Assembly: GCF_009689585.1 (NCBI RefSeq)
Contig: NZ_AP018694.1
Coordinates: forward strand, 2,681,001 to 2,745,000
Direction of reading: 5' to 3'
Origin: Aquipluma nitroreducens
GTDB taxonomy: Bacteria > Bacteroidota > Bacteroidia > Bacteroidales > Prolixibacteraceae
DNA length: 64,000 bases
Each line of letters begins with the position of its first letter. Within the stretch, counting starts at the first letter, position 1. Both the position numbers and the translations under genes were made by a program. The notes below the pieces were generated by a model. It searched no databases and was not told the DNA's origin. It worked only from the letters and a program-made list of their open reading frames with translations. This document shows positions 1 through 8,931 of the stretch, piece after piece.

Positions 1-1
1 G

Positions 2-151
2 GCTCGTCGGATTCTGAAAGATTGTCTGAAACTGAACTCAAGATATAAACCAGCCCTGGAAGCTTTGGCTGATACATACCGGAAATCGAATCCGGAGATT
101 GCACGGAAATATGATGAAATGAGCCAGAAAGTTAGTAACTCAAAAAATTAA
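2..151 (+). CDS. C-terminal end of a gene cut by the window edge (helical, possibly TPR-like)
   Basis: An open frame enters from the left edge and stops with TAA at 149-151, giving the last 49 residues of a protein. The tail is rich in Lys, Glu, Leu and Ala and looks helical, with a spacing (ALEALADTYRK) that resembles the second helix of a tetratricopeptide repeat. No catalytic motif is visible. The start and the rest of the protein lie outside the window, so the family cannot be fixed. Confidence 0.55.
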   Translation, partial: ARRILKDCLKLNSRYKPALEALADTYRKSNPEIARKYDEMSQKVSNSKN

Positions 152-248
152 AATTAATAATCTGGCGAATTCCATCTGGCAATTAAAAAGCAAATTATTA
201 ACACATGAACTGATACTGAAAATAAAATAACTTTTAAAATTTGAAGCA

Positions 249-503
249 ATGAAAAAATCACTAATGTTGGCTCTTGTAAGCCTAATGTTTGTTGGTGGAA
301 TGACAAAATTGTATGCTCAGGAAGATTCGGCTAAGGTCGCCGAAGAACCAAAAGATACTATTTCGATTGACACTATGGATCCAGTTTATTACGAAGATGA
401 AGCAACCAAGGAATCATCAAATACGTTGACTTATGCCATTATTGGCGGAATTGTTGTGATTGGTGGTGCGGCTTTCTTTTACATTAAAAAGAAAAAAAAG
501 TAA
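249..503 (+). CDS. small exported single-pass membrane protein, function unknown
   Basis: The 84-residue product starts with a clear signal peptide (residues 1-23, ending LYAQ). An acidic, Asp/Glu-rich linker follows, then a hydrophobic segment near residues 60-79 and a run of lysines at the C terminus. The arrangement fits a short protein with its acidic part outside the inner membrane and a positive-inside anchor. I do not recognise a family. It stands 97 bases after the preceding gene and is followed by a good terminator, so it is probably a short transcription unit or the end of one. Confidence 0.7.
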   Translation: MKKSLMLALVSLMFVGGMTKLYAQEDSAKVAEEPKDTISIDTMDPVYYEDEATKESSNTLTYAIIGGIVVIGGAAFFYIKKKKK

Positions 504-526
504 TTAATCGGTAAACACCATAAATG

Positions 527-555
527 AAGCTCTTCGGAAACGGGGAGCTTTTTTT
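527..555 (+). terminator. intrinsic terminator after the small membrane protein
   Basis: AAGCTC at 527-532 pairs with GAGCTT at 545-550, with extra G-T pairs inside, and a run of T follows directly. Confidence 0.8.
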
Positions 556-680
556 GTGCTTATTCTGTTTGAAAGTTTAGATCGTCAATCGGTGCCTTAA
601 AATTTTAACTTTCGGGATATTGGTTTTAAAATTTTATTTCAGTAACCTACTTAATTTCTTCTTATTAAATGCATACATTT

Positions 681-702
681 TACTTATTAGTAAGTATATT
701 TG
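681..702 (+). promoter_or_regulatory. promoter with palindromic operator for the TetR gene
   Basis: TATATTTG at 695-702 matches the Bacteroidota -7 box TAnnTTTG. The palindrome TACTTA-TTAG-TAAGTA at 681-696 lies just upstream and overlaps the first bases of the -7 box, which is where a repressor would block polymerase. The nearest gene, 23 bases downstream, is a TetR-family regulator, so autoregulation is a reasonable inference. Confidence 0.6.
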
Positions 703-724
703 TCACGAATAAAACGCATAAACG

Positions 725-1321
725 ATGTCGGTAACACGCGAAAAAATACTGGAACTTGCTGAAGAATTAATACTGAACAAGGGATATAATGGCTTCAGTT
801 ATCAGGACATCTCGACTGTAATGGGAATTAAAAATGCAGCGGTGCATTATTATTTTCCCAGTAAAGATAACCTGGGTGTCAGCATTCTTAAAACCAATGT
901 TCAGCGATTCGAAGAAATGGTTGAGAACATGCAAAACCGCAATTTTGACGAATGGCAGCAGTTGGAATCGTTCATGAAAATATACCTGAAAAGCAACCGC
1001 GAAAACAAGATTTGTCTGATTGGTTCGCTCGGAACTGATATCAATACCCTGAGCGACCCAATGCGCGTTGAGTTACAAAAAATGGTTGACCGAATTATCC
1101 TTTGGCTCGAATCGATTCTGCAAAGTGGCCGTGAAAAAGGACTTTTCCAGTTCAACATTCCGCCGCGTGATCAGGCTCTTTCTATTTTGTCATCGCTGGT
1201 TGCCGGTCTTCAACTGGCGCGTATTCTGAGCAAATCAGATTTTAAGAATATACATCAATCCATTTGGGAAAGTATTACCCCGCCAGGAAATGAAGATAAA
1301 AGCAAGGAGCATGGGGCATAG
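725..1321 (+). CDS. TetR/AcrR family transcriptional regulator
   Basis: The 198-residue product has the length of a TetR regulator. The N-terminal helix-turn-helix (about residues 8-55) shows the family pattern, including GYNGFSYQDIS and the recognition-helix region AAVHYYFPSKDNL. The C-terminal half is an all-helical ligand/dimer domain whose inducer cannot be read from sequence. A palindrome in its own promoter suggests autorepression, and the fabF gene 98 bases downstream could be a target. The last codons lie in a stretch at 1301-1326 that resembles intergenic repeat sequence, so the C terminus may have been rebuilt. Confidence 0.9.
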   Translation: MSVTREKILELAEELILNKGYNGFSYQDISTVMGIKNAAVHYYFPSKDNLGVSILKTNVQRFEEMVENMQNRNFDEWQQLESFMKIYLKSNRENKICLIGSLGTDINTLSDPMRVELQKMVDRIILWLESILQSGREKGLFQFNIPPRDQALSILSSLVAGLQLARILSKSDFKNIHQSIWESITPPGNEDKSKEHGA

Positions 1322-1419
1322 AGCAGAAGGGAGACTGGAACCCAGGAAAGGGAGTTTCCAACTTTAGGCACATCACACTTCTTAAAACAGTAGTTTGTAA
1401 ATCAGTAAAATAGTAAATC

Positions 1420-2664
1420 ATGAGAAGAGTAGTAATTACCGGATTGGGAGCAATTACCCCGCTGGGGAATTCGGTTTCCGAATATTGGAATACACTGACT
1501 CAGGGGAAAAGTGGAGCAGCAACAATCACAAGATTTGATGCTTCCGGATTAAAAACCAGGTTTGCCTGTGAAGTAAAGAATTTCGATCCGCTGCGATACA
1601 TGGAAAAGCAGGAAGCACGAAAAAACGATTTATTTTCGCAATATGCCCTGGCAGCGACCAATGAATGCGTTAACGATTCCGGAATTGACTTTGATAAGGT
1701 TGACCGCAATCGTTGCGGTGTAATCTGGGCAACTGGTATTGGCGGAATAGGGACCTTCGAAAATGAGATTCGGGAATATTTTTCGCCTGAAGCAAAGGGT
1801 CGAATCAGCCCGTTTTTCATTACCAAGATGATTCCCAATATGGCTTCCGGATTAATTTCAATCAAATACGGTTTGCACGGAGCCAGTTATGCTACTGTTT
1901 CAGCCTGTTCTTCTTCGAATCATGCCATCACCGACTCGTATAACCTGATTAAAATGGGGAAGGCCGAAGTTATGTTGGCCGGAGGTTCTGAAGCCCCGAT
2001 AACCATTTCGACAGTTAGTGGGTTTAGTGTAATGAGGGCACTTTCGGAACGAAACGATAGCCCTGAAACGGCTTCGCGCCCCTTTGATGAAGCCCGCGAT
2101 GGCTTTGTTTTGGGCGAAGGTGGAGCGGTTTTGATGCTTGAAGAACTTGAGCATGCGCAACGGCGCGGAGCCAAAATCTATGCTGAAATGACTGGCTATG
2201 GATTGGCATCGGATGCATACCACATCACTGGTTCGCATCCTGACGGGCTGGGCGCTCAATTGGCCATGACCGAAGCCATGCAGGAAGCTGGTTTAAAGCC
2301 GGAAAATATTGATTACATCAATGCCCACGCTACCTCAACACCGGTTGGCGATCTCAGCGAAACAAGAGCGATTTCAGTCATTTTCGATTCTTGTTTGGAT
2401 AAGGTCGCTGTAGGAGGTACCAAATCGATGACCGGGCATTTGCTCGGGGCTGCTGGCGCCATTGAGGCCATGTGTTGTGTATTGGCCGTTAATAACAATG
2501 TGATTCCTCCAACAATCAATTTGCAGAACCGCGATGCTGCTATCGATTCACGGATTCGGGTTGAACAATCGCTTTGCAAACAGCCGGTTAACGCCGCTTT
2601 AAATAATTCATTCGGCTTTGGAGGGCATATTGTAAGTACGCTTTTTCAGAAGTATAAAGAATAA
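1420..2664 (+). CDS. fabF: beta-ketoacyl-ACP synthase II (KAS II)
   Basis: This cytosolic thiolase-fold enzyme condenses acyl-ACP with malonyl-ACP in fatty-acid elongation. The 414-residue length is normal. The active-site Cys is near residue 163 (TVSACSSSNH). The two catalytic histidines are in NAHATSTPVGD (about 303) and GTKSMTGHLLGAAG (about 340). The C-terminal NNSFGFGGHN-type motif is present as NNSFGFGGHI. Serine-rich sequence after the Cys differs slightly from the common TACATG form, so it could be a specialised KAS such as one for aryl-polyene or branched lipids. The neighbouring TetR gene may control it. No acyl carrier protein is adjacent. Confidence 0.88.
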   Translation: MRRVVITGLGAITPLGNSVSEYWNTLTQGKSGAATITRFDASGLKTRFACEVKNFDPLRYMEKQEARKNDLFSQYALAATNECVNDSGIDFDKVDRNRCGVIWATGIGGIGTFENEIREYFSPEAKGRISPFFITKMIPNMASGLISIKYGLHGASYATVSACSSSNHAITDSYNLIKMGKAEVMLAGGSEAPITISTVSGFSVMRALSERNDSPETASRPFDEARDGFVLGEGGAVLMLEELEHAQRRGAKIYAEMTGYGLASDAYHITGSHPDGLGAQLAMTEAMQEAGLKPENIDYINAHATSTPVGDLSETRAISVIFDSCLDKVAVGGTKSMTGHLLGAAGAIEAMCCVLAVNNNVIPPTINLQNRDAAIDSRIRVEQSLCKQPVNAALNNSFGFGGHIVSTLFQKYKE

Positions 2665-2688
2665 GTAACTTCAATCCATAAAATAAAA

Positions 2689-2777
2689 AACCACAGAAGT
2701 TACAAAGTTTCAGGAGAGATCACAGAGATACTTTTCTCTGCGATCTCTCCTTTTTTTCTTTGCTAACTTCTGTGGTT
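2689..2777. terminator. nested palindrome acting as bidirectional terminator
   Basis: Outer arms at 2689-2702 and 2764-2777 are exact inverted copies (AACCACAGAAGTTA). Inner arms at 2713-2721 and 2742-2750 (GGAGAGATC/GATCTCTCC), plus AGAGA/TCTCT, form a second hairpin followed by seven T. It lies between the convergent fabF and permease genes and would stop transcription from both sides. Confidence 0.7.
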
Positions 2778-2800
2778 AATTTTTAAAGGAAATCGCTTAA

Positions 2801-4183
2801 TTAAGAAGCTTCTGTAAGGAATAGATATCTTATTACAACCAGGGCGAAAAGTAAATACATCATCCAATGTACATTCTTTGCTTTCCCGGTAATTACTTTC
2901 AGCAAAGTATAGAAAATGATACCAGCAGCAACACCATTGGCAATACTGTAAGTAAATGGCATCATGACTATACAGATAAATGCAGGTAAGCCTTCAGTAA
3001 AGTCTTCAAAATCGATTTCTTTAATCGCCGAAACCATCAGCAAACCAACAATAATCAGAGCTGGTGCAGTTGCCGCGTTAGGAATTAAAGTAGCCAAAGG
3101 AGCTAAAACCAGAGCCAAAAGGAAAAGTAAACCGGTAGTTACAGCAGTTAAACCGGTACGTCCGCCTTCGCTAATACCTGCAGCACTTTCAACGTATGCA
3201 GTTATAGTGCTGGTTCCCATCAATGCCCCGAAAGAAACACCAAACGCGTCAACCAACATGGCTTTACCTATTTTTGGCGAGTTACCATCTTTGTCAATCA
3301 AACCGGCTTTATTGGCTGTTCCAACAAGCGTTCCGAATGTATCGAACAATTCTACAAAAGTGAAAGTGAACACCACGGTCCAGATCCCCATACTTAAAGC
3401 GCCTTTGATATCGAGTTCGAAAACAGCAAGGTTCGAGAAATCAGGGAGTGAGAAAGGTGAGAAACCTTCGGCAATTTTGGTAACTCCCATGGGGATACCA
3501 ATAATGGTTGTAACAATAATACCGATCAACAATGATCCTTTCACACGCATGGCCATTAAAGCTGAAGTAATGGCAAGTCCAATCAGGCAAAGCAGCATGG
3601 CCGGATTTTTAAGGCTTCCAAGTCCAATATTCCATTCGAAGAACAGTAAGTTCGACTGACCTTTGGTGGCATTTAAATGTTCCAGAGTTGGAGGAATCAC
3701 GTTAGCCGAAACAGCCATGATTTCTGACAATTTCAGGCCAATAATGGTAATAAATAAACCGATACCAACGGTAATCGCAACCTTTAGCGAATGAGGAACT
3801 GCAACAACCAGAATCTGGCGGACTTTCGTAACGGTTAAAAGAATAAAGATCAAACCGGAAATGAACACCGCACCTAAAGCAACACGCCATGGCATTCCAA
3901 CCCCAGCTAAAGCTACAGTGGCAAAGAAGGCATTCAAACCCATTCCAGGAGCCAATGCAATCGGGAAATTGGCAACTAAACCCATTGCGATGGTCACAAA
4001 ACCGGCAGCAATGGCAGTAGCAAAGAAGATAGCATTCTTATCCATTCCGGTAGCCGAAAGAATATTCGGGTTCAGGAAAAGGATGTAAGCCATAGTCATG
4101 AAGGTAGTGATACCTGCAATGATCTCGGTGCGAACAGTCGTTTTGTTCTCCTGCAGCTTAAAAAACTTAGTGATAAATTCCAT
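2801..4183 (-). CDS. NCS2-family (AzgA-type) purine permease
   Basis: The 460-residue product is an inner-membrane protein with about 12-14 hydrophobic segments. It matches the adenine/guanine/hypoxanthine branch of the NCS2 transporters (AzgA/PbuG type). Visible family features are the N-terminal RTEIIAGITTFMTMAYIL, the APGMGLNAFF motif, and TFTFVELFDTFGTLVGTA in the middle. It should import a purine base by proton symport; the exact base cannot be read. The outer-membrane Tsx-like gene 4195-4902 lies just upstream in the same direction with an 11-base gap, which suggests a two-gene uptake unit across both membranes. No purine riboswitch was recognised upstream. Confidence 0.9.
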   Translation of the reverse strand: MEFITKFFKLQENKTTVRTEIIAGITTFMTMAYILFLNPNILSATGMDKNAIFFATAIAAGFVTIAMGLVANFPIALAPGMGLNAFFATVALAGVGMPWRVALGAVFISGLIFILLTVTKVRQILVVAVPHSLKVAITVGIGLFITIIGLKLSEIMAVSANVIPPTLEHLNATKGQSNLLFFEWNIGLGSLKNPAMLLCLIGLAITSALMAMRVKGSLLIGIIVTTIIGIPMGVTKIAEGFSPFSLPDFSNLAVFELDIKGALSMGIWTVVFTFTFVELFDTFGTLVGTANKAGLIDKDGNSPKIGKAMLVDAFGVSFGALMGTSTITAYVESAAGISEGGRTGLTAVTTGLLFLLALVLAPLATLIPNAATAPALIIVGLLMVSAIKEIDFEDFTEGLPAFICIVMMPFTYSIANGVAAGIIFYTLLKVITGKAKNVHWMMYLLFALVVIRYLFLTEAS

Positions 4184-4194
4184 AGAATATCAGA

Positions 4195-4902
4195 TTAGAA
4201 AGTGTATTTCAATGCAGCAGTCGGATTGATCATGAAGCCATCATGACCGGCAAAATTGCTGCTGATTTCAACTTCGCTACCGATAGCAAATTTCTTGGTG
4301 CAGTTGTACCACAATTGAGGTTCAGTCAAGAAGATAAATTTCTTTTCGTTTGCGGTTTTCCATCCATCCGCTGACACCATATGTCCTTCTCTCCAGAAAT
4401 CAGCAAAACCATCAAATCTTAACTTTCCTTTTGCAAAATCAAAATACCAAACTGCTGTTAACTGGAAGTTATTTGGTTTGGAGTCAGTCGTATTTGCAAT
4501 GTTTTTGTATAAAGCTTTTAACGAAAATCCTTTGGAAAAATCTTTTGCATTCCATGAATAATCAACCCCTGTTAACCATGCATTACTGATATTATTAGCT
4601 GCTCCATAAGAATTGAACAAACCGCCATTATACTCGACATGCCAGCTAAAGGGTGATTTTCCTAGCTTGAAGCAACGGGCAATTTCGAAATAGGCCAGCG
4701 ATGGACTATTCTTCACTCCATTCGATCCGTAATCCATGTCGATAAAAAAGAAAGTGTTTCCGGTTTTATCAGGACGGAACATTTCAACAGTTGTGGTTAT
4801 GTAACCACGATCTTTCCCCATGTCGTAATGAGTTTGTAGATTCTGGGCAAATGTGCCCAATGTGAGCAAACTAACAAATAGAACAAGGACTAATTTCTTC
4901 AT
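4195..4902 (-). CDS. DUF5020-type outer-membrane protein, Tsx-like nucleoside channel candidate
   Basis: The 235-residue product has a signal peptide (MKKLVLVLFVSLLTLGTFAQ) and then alternating, aromatic-rich strands ending in a C-terminal Phe (LKYTF), typical of a beta-barrel. The pattern matches DUF5020 proteins, which resemble the nucleoside-specific channel Tsx. The next gene is a purine permease 11 bases downstream, so a role in bringing purine bases or nucleosides across the outer membrane is a fair inference. The family name rests on overall similarity, not on a catalytic motif. Confidence 0.75.
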   Translation of the reverse strand: MKKLVLVLFVSLLTLGTFAQNLQTHYDMGKDRGYITTTVEMFRPDKTGNTFFFIDMDYGSNGVKNSPSLAYFEIARCFKLGKSPFSWHVEYNGGLFNSYGAANNISNAWLTGVDYSWNAKDFSKGFSLKALYKNIANTTDSKPNNFQLTAVWYFDFAKGKLRFDGFADFWREGHMVSADGWKTANEKKFIFLTEPQLWYNCTKKFAIGSEVEISSNFAGHDGFMINPTAALKYTF

Positions 4903-5175
4903 AATGTAATCTTTAAGTTGTAAGTGATTTAAATGCTAAAAATAGTTAAAAAAATATTTCTGATTCTTTATTGTCATTCGTACAGCATAATTTGTTACGA
5001 ACAGGTTTCTAACAATTTTCTTTGGCCTGAAATCCAGTCATTTAACCGTACGTCGAATCAAAACCTGAAAATATTTTCATATCTTCATCGACCAAAAGTT
5101 CCGGTACTGTTGTTATAACCGGAAACAAGCACTGCAAATTCGCTCGTATTTCGATAACCAACTAAACCATTCGAG

Positions 5176-6063
5176 ATGACACAAATTTCAAGAAGGCAGT
5201 TTATTCAAGCTGGGCTGATAGGAGCCGCAGCTGCTTCAACCGGGTTTGCCGGTATGTCATACATCAATCCGACTGATTCGATGATTGATCGTGTGAAACT
5301 GGGGAAAACCGGGTTGATCGTTCCTCATCTGGCGCTTGGAACCGGAACTCACGGAGGAAAACAATCTTCAGACATGACCCGTATGGGCATTCAGAATTGG
5401 TTAAAAATTGCCCGTTATGCTCAGGAAAGGGGAATGACTTTTTACGATGCCGCTGATCTTTATGGTTCGCATCAAAATGTGAAAGAAATCCTGAAAGAAG
5501 TTCCGAGAGAAAAAGCAACTTTGCTTTCGAAAATCTGGACACGCCCTGAAGACTGGAATAAAGACGCCCCCAAGGCAACCATAGATCGGTTCAGGAAAGA
5601 AACCGGATCGGAGTATTTTGATATACTATTGCTGCATTGCATGACCAATGAAAAGTGGAAGGAAGAAAAAAAACCATACATTGAGGCACTTTCGGAAGCC
5701 AAACAAAAAGGGATTGTGAAAGCTGTAGGTCTTTCGTGCCATAGCTTTGAGGCCTTGAAAGTTGCTGCCGATGATCCTTGGGTTGATGTAATTCTGGCGC
5801 GCATTAATCCTGAGGGTGTTATCATGGACGCCAGTCCCGATGAAGTGATGGCTGTACTTAAAAAAGCACACGATCGCGGGAAAGGAATCATTGGAATGAA
5901 AATTTTTGGAGAAGGCAAACTGTCGGAAGAAAGTCAGCGCGAAAAGTCATTGAGGTATGTAATTGGCAGTAAGAATGTTGACTGCATGACCATCGGAATA
6001 ACCTCTGTTGATCAGGTAGAAGATGTGGTAAAACGCATTTCGCGCATTGTAAAAGAAGTATAA
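5176..6063 (+). CDS. Tat-exported aldo/keto reductase
   Basis: The 295-residue product begins with a twin-arginine signal (SRRQFIQAG) and a hydrophobic Ala/Gly-rich segment, so it is probably exported folded to the periplasm. From residue 39 it is an aldo/keto reductase TIM barrel, with FYDAADLYGSH carrying the catalytic Asp and Tyr, SKIW the Lys and LLLHCM the His. The family uses NAD(P)H to reduce carbonyls, and how cofactor would be supplied in the periplasm is unclear. The acyl-CoA ligase gene follows closely, but no shared pathway is obvious. The C-terminal NADP-binding region looks complete. Confidence 0.85.
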   Translation: MTQISRRQFIQAGLIGAAAASTGFAGMSYINPTDSMIDRVKLGKTGLIVPHLALGTGTHGGKQSSDMTRMGIQNWLKIARYAQERGMTFYDAADLYGSHQNVKEILKEVPREKATLLSKIWTRPEDWNKDAPKATIDRFRKETGSEYFDILLLHCMTNEKWKEEKKPYIEALSEAKQKGIVKAVGLSCHSFEALKVAADDPWVDVILARINPEGVIMDASPDEVMAVLKKAHDRGKGIIGMKIFGEGKLSEESQREKSLRYVIGSKNVDCMTIGITSVDQVEDVVKRISRIVKEV

Positions 6064-6095
6064 ATTCCGGAGCCTGAAATTTGAAACAATTTGAT

Positions 6096-7736
6096 ATGAA
6101 AAGAGTTAAACTCATAGAACTTTATGCCGAGGCATTCAAAAAAAACTGGGAATTACCAGCTTTTAGCGACTTTCAGGGTTCTACCTGCACTTACGGTGAA
6201 GCGGCACAAATCATCAGGCAAATTCATGCTTATTTTCGCGAATCCGGAATCCAAAAAGGCGATAAAATAGCTTTACTTGGACGTAATTCTTCCAATTGGG
6301 CAATTTCATTTTTAGCGATTTCAGGATATGGGGCAGTTTCGGTTCCGGTTTTACCCGATTTTAATCCGGAAGACATTCATCACATTCTGAACCATTCCGA
6401 ATCGGTATTTCTTTTTGCTGCCGATGGCCTATTTGAAAAGCTGAGCAGAGAGCAAATTCCTGCAATTACAGGCATAGTAAGCCTGACGGATTTCTCTGCC
6501 CTTTCATTTCTCCGTCAGGAAGAAAAAGATCGCTGGGTCAAATGTTTTACAGTTGATTATGCCGGAAAATCAACTCCGGAGAATTTTGAGTTGGACGAGT
6601 ATCAAGATGAAGACTTAAGCATCATCTCGTATACCAGCGGAACATCAGGTTTCACTAAAGGAGTAATGATTCCTTCGCGAAGCTTACTGTCGAACATCAT
6701 TTATGCACAGGAACATATGCCGTTGCAGGCTGGAGACCGAATTGTCTCTTTTCTGCCGATGGCGCACGTTTTTGGGTTGTTGTTCGAGTTTCTTTTCCCG
6801 GTTTCGGTAGGTTGCCATGTTACTTTTCTTTCGAAAGCACCCACACCGCAACTTATTGTTAAGGCTTTTCAGGAAGTAAAACCCCGGCTCATCCTTTCGG
6901 TACCATTGGTTGTCGAGAAAATTTACCAAAAAAGGATATTGCCTGCTCTCGAAAAACCAATCGTAAAGTTTTTGCTAAAAGTACCTGGAATACAGATGAT
7001 TTTGTATAAAAAAGTGCGTGCCAGCCTGGTTGAAACGTTTGGTGGTCGTTTCCACGAAATCGTTATTGGTGGTGCGCCACTCAATCGCGAAGTGGAGACT
7101 TTCTTCCGGAAAATTAAATTTCCGTTTACGATTGGTTATGGAATGACGGAATGTGGCCCATTGGTTTCGTATGAGCCCTGGTCAAGCTTCCGTCCCTCTT
7201 CTGCAGGGAAACTGGTTGACCGGATGGAAATTCGAATTGACTCACATGATCCTTATAACGAGGTTGGTGAAATACTGGTTAAAGGAAATAATGTGATGCT
7301 TGGCTATTATAAAAACGAGAAGGCAACTGCGGAAACCATTGATAATGAGGGCTGGCTGCGTACAGGCGACCTTGGAATTATTGATCACGACAATTTTATA
7401 TACATCCGGGGACGCAGCAAAAACATGCTACTCGGGCCATCGGGACAGAATATTTACCCTGAAGAAATGGAAGCTAAACTCAGTAATTTTCCGTATGTGC
7501 TTGAATGTGTGATTACTCTGCGCGAAAAGAAGTTGGTCGCATTTGTTTTTCCCGATCCGGAACTGATTGAGAAAGAAAAACCTGGTGAAAAACGACTGAA
7601 TGAAATCATGGCTGATAACTGTAGGCAGGTGAATAAAGTACTTCCTAAATTTGCACAGTTAAACTCAATTATTTTGGTTGATAAAGAATTTGAAAAGACA
7701 CCGAAAAGAAACATCAAACGATATTTATACACTTAG
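6096..7736 (+). CDS. AMP-forming long-chain acyl-CoA ligase family protein
   Basis: The product (546 residues from ATG 6096; an ATG at 6081 would add five) is a member of the ANL adenylating superfamily. The P-loop-like A3 motif is YTSGTSGFTKGV, A5 is GYGMTECGPL and A7 is GWLRTGDLG. The C-terminal subdomain ends PKRNIKRYLYT, including the Lys expected to help adenylation. Such enzymes activate a fatty acid to acyl-AMP and then to acyl-CoA or acyl-ACP. The substrate cannot be read. It lies 32 bases after the aldo/keto reductase and is followed by a strong terminator. Confidence 0.87.
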   Translation: MKRVKLIELYAEAFKKNWELPAFSDFQGSTCTYGEAAQIIRQIHAYFRESGIQKGDKIALLGRNSSNWAISFLAISGYGAVSVPVLPDFNPEDIHHILNHSESVFLFAADGLFEKLSREQIPAITGIVSLTDFSALSFLRQEEKDRWVKCFTVDYAGKSTPENFELDEYQDEDLSIISYTSGTSGFTKGVMIPSRSLLSNIIYAQEHMPLQAGDRIVSFLPMAHVFGLLFEFLFPVSVGCHVTFLSKAPTPQLIVKAFQEVKPRLILSVPLVVEKIYQKRILPALEKPIVKFLLKVPGIQMILYKKVRASLVETFGGRFHEIVIGGAPLNREVETFFRKIKFPFTIGYGMTECGPLVSYEPWSSFRPSSAGKLVDRMEIRIDSHDPYNEVGEILVKGNNVMLGYYKNEKATAETIDNEGWLRTGDLGIIDHDNFIYIRGRSKNMLLGPSGQNIYPEEMEAKLSNFPYVLECVITLREKKLVAFVFPDPELIEKEKPGEKRLNEIMADNCRQVNKVLPKFAQLNSIILVDKEFEKTPKRNIKRYLYT

Positions 7737-7760
7737 CAAATTGGCCATAGCTTAGAAAAC

Positions 7761-7794
7761 AAAAAAGCCAGTCGAGAATCGATTGGCTTTTTTT
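7761..7794 (+). terminator. intrinsic terminator after the acyl-CoA ligase
   Basis: A-rich AAAAAAGCCAGTCGA pairs with TCGATTGGCTTTTTTT around a short loop; the T run completes it. It can also work on the other strand for the DUF2461 gene that ends at 7963. Confidence 0.85.
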
Positions 7795-7962
7795 CTGTTA
7801 CAGAATTTTTGGTGGATGGATGAATATAACTATTCACTACTGTTAATCCTTAAACAAAGTTTTTTGTAACCCTATTTTTAAAATTATTTTGAGTAATGTT
7901 CAAAATTTTACGCGAATGGTCGATGTTTGCATATGAAACGACCAGTTTTGAGAAAATAAGAT

Positions 7963-8622
7963 TTACAACCACTTCTCGATGGCCGTGTTTAGGAACCGGT
8001 TTACAGGCGATAATTCTTTAAATGCAGCTATTATTTTACCCACAAAAGCATCGCCGCTAACATCTGAATCCGAAATTCGTGAAGTGAAGGCATACGATTT
8101 GTATTTGAGCAAATCAATTTCAGGAAAATCCTTCGGAAAACCTTTGGGAGCAGTTTTCAACTTATCGTCGTACATTTCAGGGTACATTGTACGAAATGAA
8201 TTGCTGTTTATAAGATTTTTAAACTCTTCCGGATGATCAAAAATCTCAGTTCGTAAAGCCTTTAGCGAATCGGCAGGTGGACAGTAAGCGCCACCTCCAA
8301 CAAATGAACCTCCGGGTTCGATATGCAGGTAATAACCTGCCCCAACACTTTTCCGGCCTCCTTTGGCAATAAAACTTCCCATATTGATTTTGTAAGGCGT
8401 TTTATCGGGTGAAAAGCGCACATCCCTGAAAATTCGAAAGACACAGTCTTTGGGATTCTGGTTGCCTATTTCAGGATCGAATTTGTTTATTTCGTGAATA
8501 ATCAGTTCGGTAAGAAAAAGAACTTTTTTGCGGCTCTCTTCATATCTTTTGCGGTTTTGGTCAAACCATTCCTTGTTGTTGTTTACTTTCAGTTCCGAAA
8601 GGAAATTCAATACTTCCTGCAT
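7963..8622 (-). CDS. DUF2461 family protein (TIGR02453)
   Basis: The 219-residue product starts at the ATG complement of 8620-8622. A longer reading frame exists upstream, but its extra 23 residues are unlike the family, which begins with a leader of the type MQEVLNFLSELKVNNNKEWF. Family signatures seen are NNNKEWFDQNRKRYEE, FRIFRDVRFSPDKTPYK and the Gly-rich YYLHIEPGGSFVGGG. The biochemical role of DUF2461 is not established. The protein appears soluble, with no signal peptide. No operon partner is evident. Confidence 0.87.
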   Translation of the reverse strand: MQEVLNFLSELKVNNNKEWFDQNRKRYEESRKKVLFLTELIIHEINKFDPEIGNQNPKDCVFRIFRDVRFSPDKTPYKINMGSFIAKGGRKSVGAGYYLHIEPGGSFVGGGAYCPPADSLKALRTEIFDHPEEFKNLINSNSFRTMYPEMYDDKLKTAPKGFPKDFPEIDLLKYKSYAFTSRISDSDVSGDAFVGKIIAAFKELSPVNRFLNTAIEKWL

Positions 8623-8750
8623 ATGATTAGATTTTAAACATTCATTCAAGCCTAAAATATAAATTTCCTGATTAACGCAGATCGTTTGCATTCACATTTC
8701 TGAAAATACAAATCGATTTCGTTTAGATTAAGAAGACGTATTATTAAGGA

Positions 8751-8816
8751 TCGTCATTGCTAGGAATGAAGCTATCTAACAATCAACAGATTGCTTCACT
8801 TTATTCGCAATGACGA
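8751..8816. repeat. dispersed inverted repeat (GTCATTGC...GCAATGAC type)
   Basis: CGTCATTGC at 8752-8760 is the exact inverse of GCAATGACG at 8807-8815, with inner arms related to GAATGAAGC and GCTTCA. It matches the general form of a widespread bacterial intergenic repeat. The remaining 8623-8931 region also holds inverse arms ATTACCAA (8852-8859) and TTGGTAAT (8903-8910) around the palindrome CAACAGCTGTTG (8887-8898). The latter could end the operon to its right. No gene was seen in this 309-base stretch. Confidence 0.65.
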
Positions 8817-8931
8817 CACTACAAAAGTTACGACAATGCGACTATGGCTTAATTACCAATTTTGTATCAATCTGGGTTATTAAAGTCAACAGCTGTTGCT
8901 CTTTGGTAATGAAGTAGTGATGCAATTTCTG

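Noticed and set aside
1301-1326. Repeat phrase at the 3' end of the TetR gene as a separate element
   Set aside because: AGCAAGGAGCATGGGGCATA resembles a repeat, but one copy in the window is too little to call it; noted only in the gene entry.
2964-3659. 231-residue open frame antisense to the purine permease
   Set aside because: It mirrors the codons of a clear transporter gene, is rich in Lys/Pro/Val low-information sequence, and has no start signal or family pattern.
4903-5175. Purine riboswitch upstream of the Tsx-like/permease pair
   Set aside because: I could not find the three-way junction loops or the conserved core expected of a purine aptamer.
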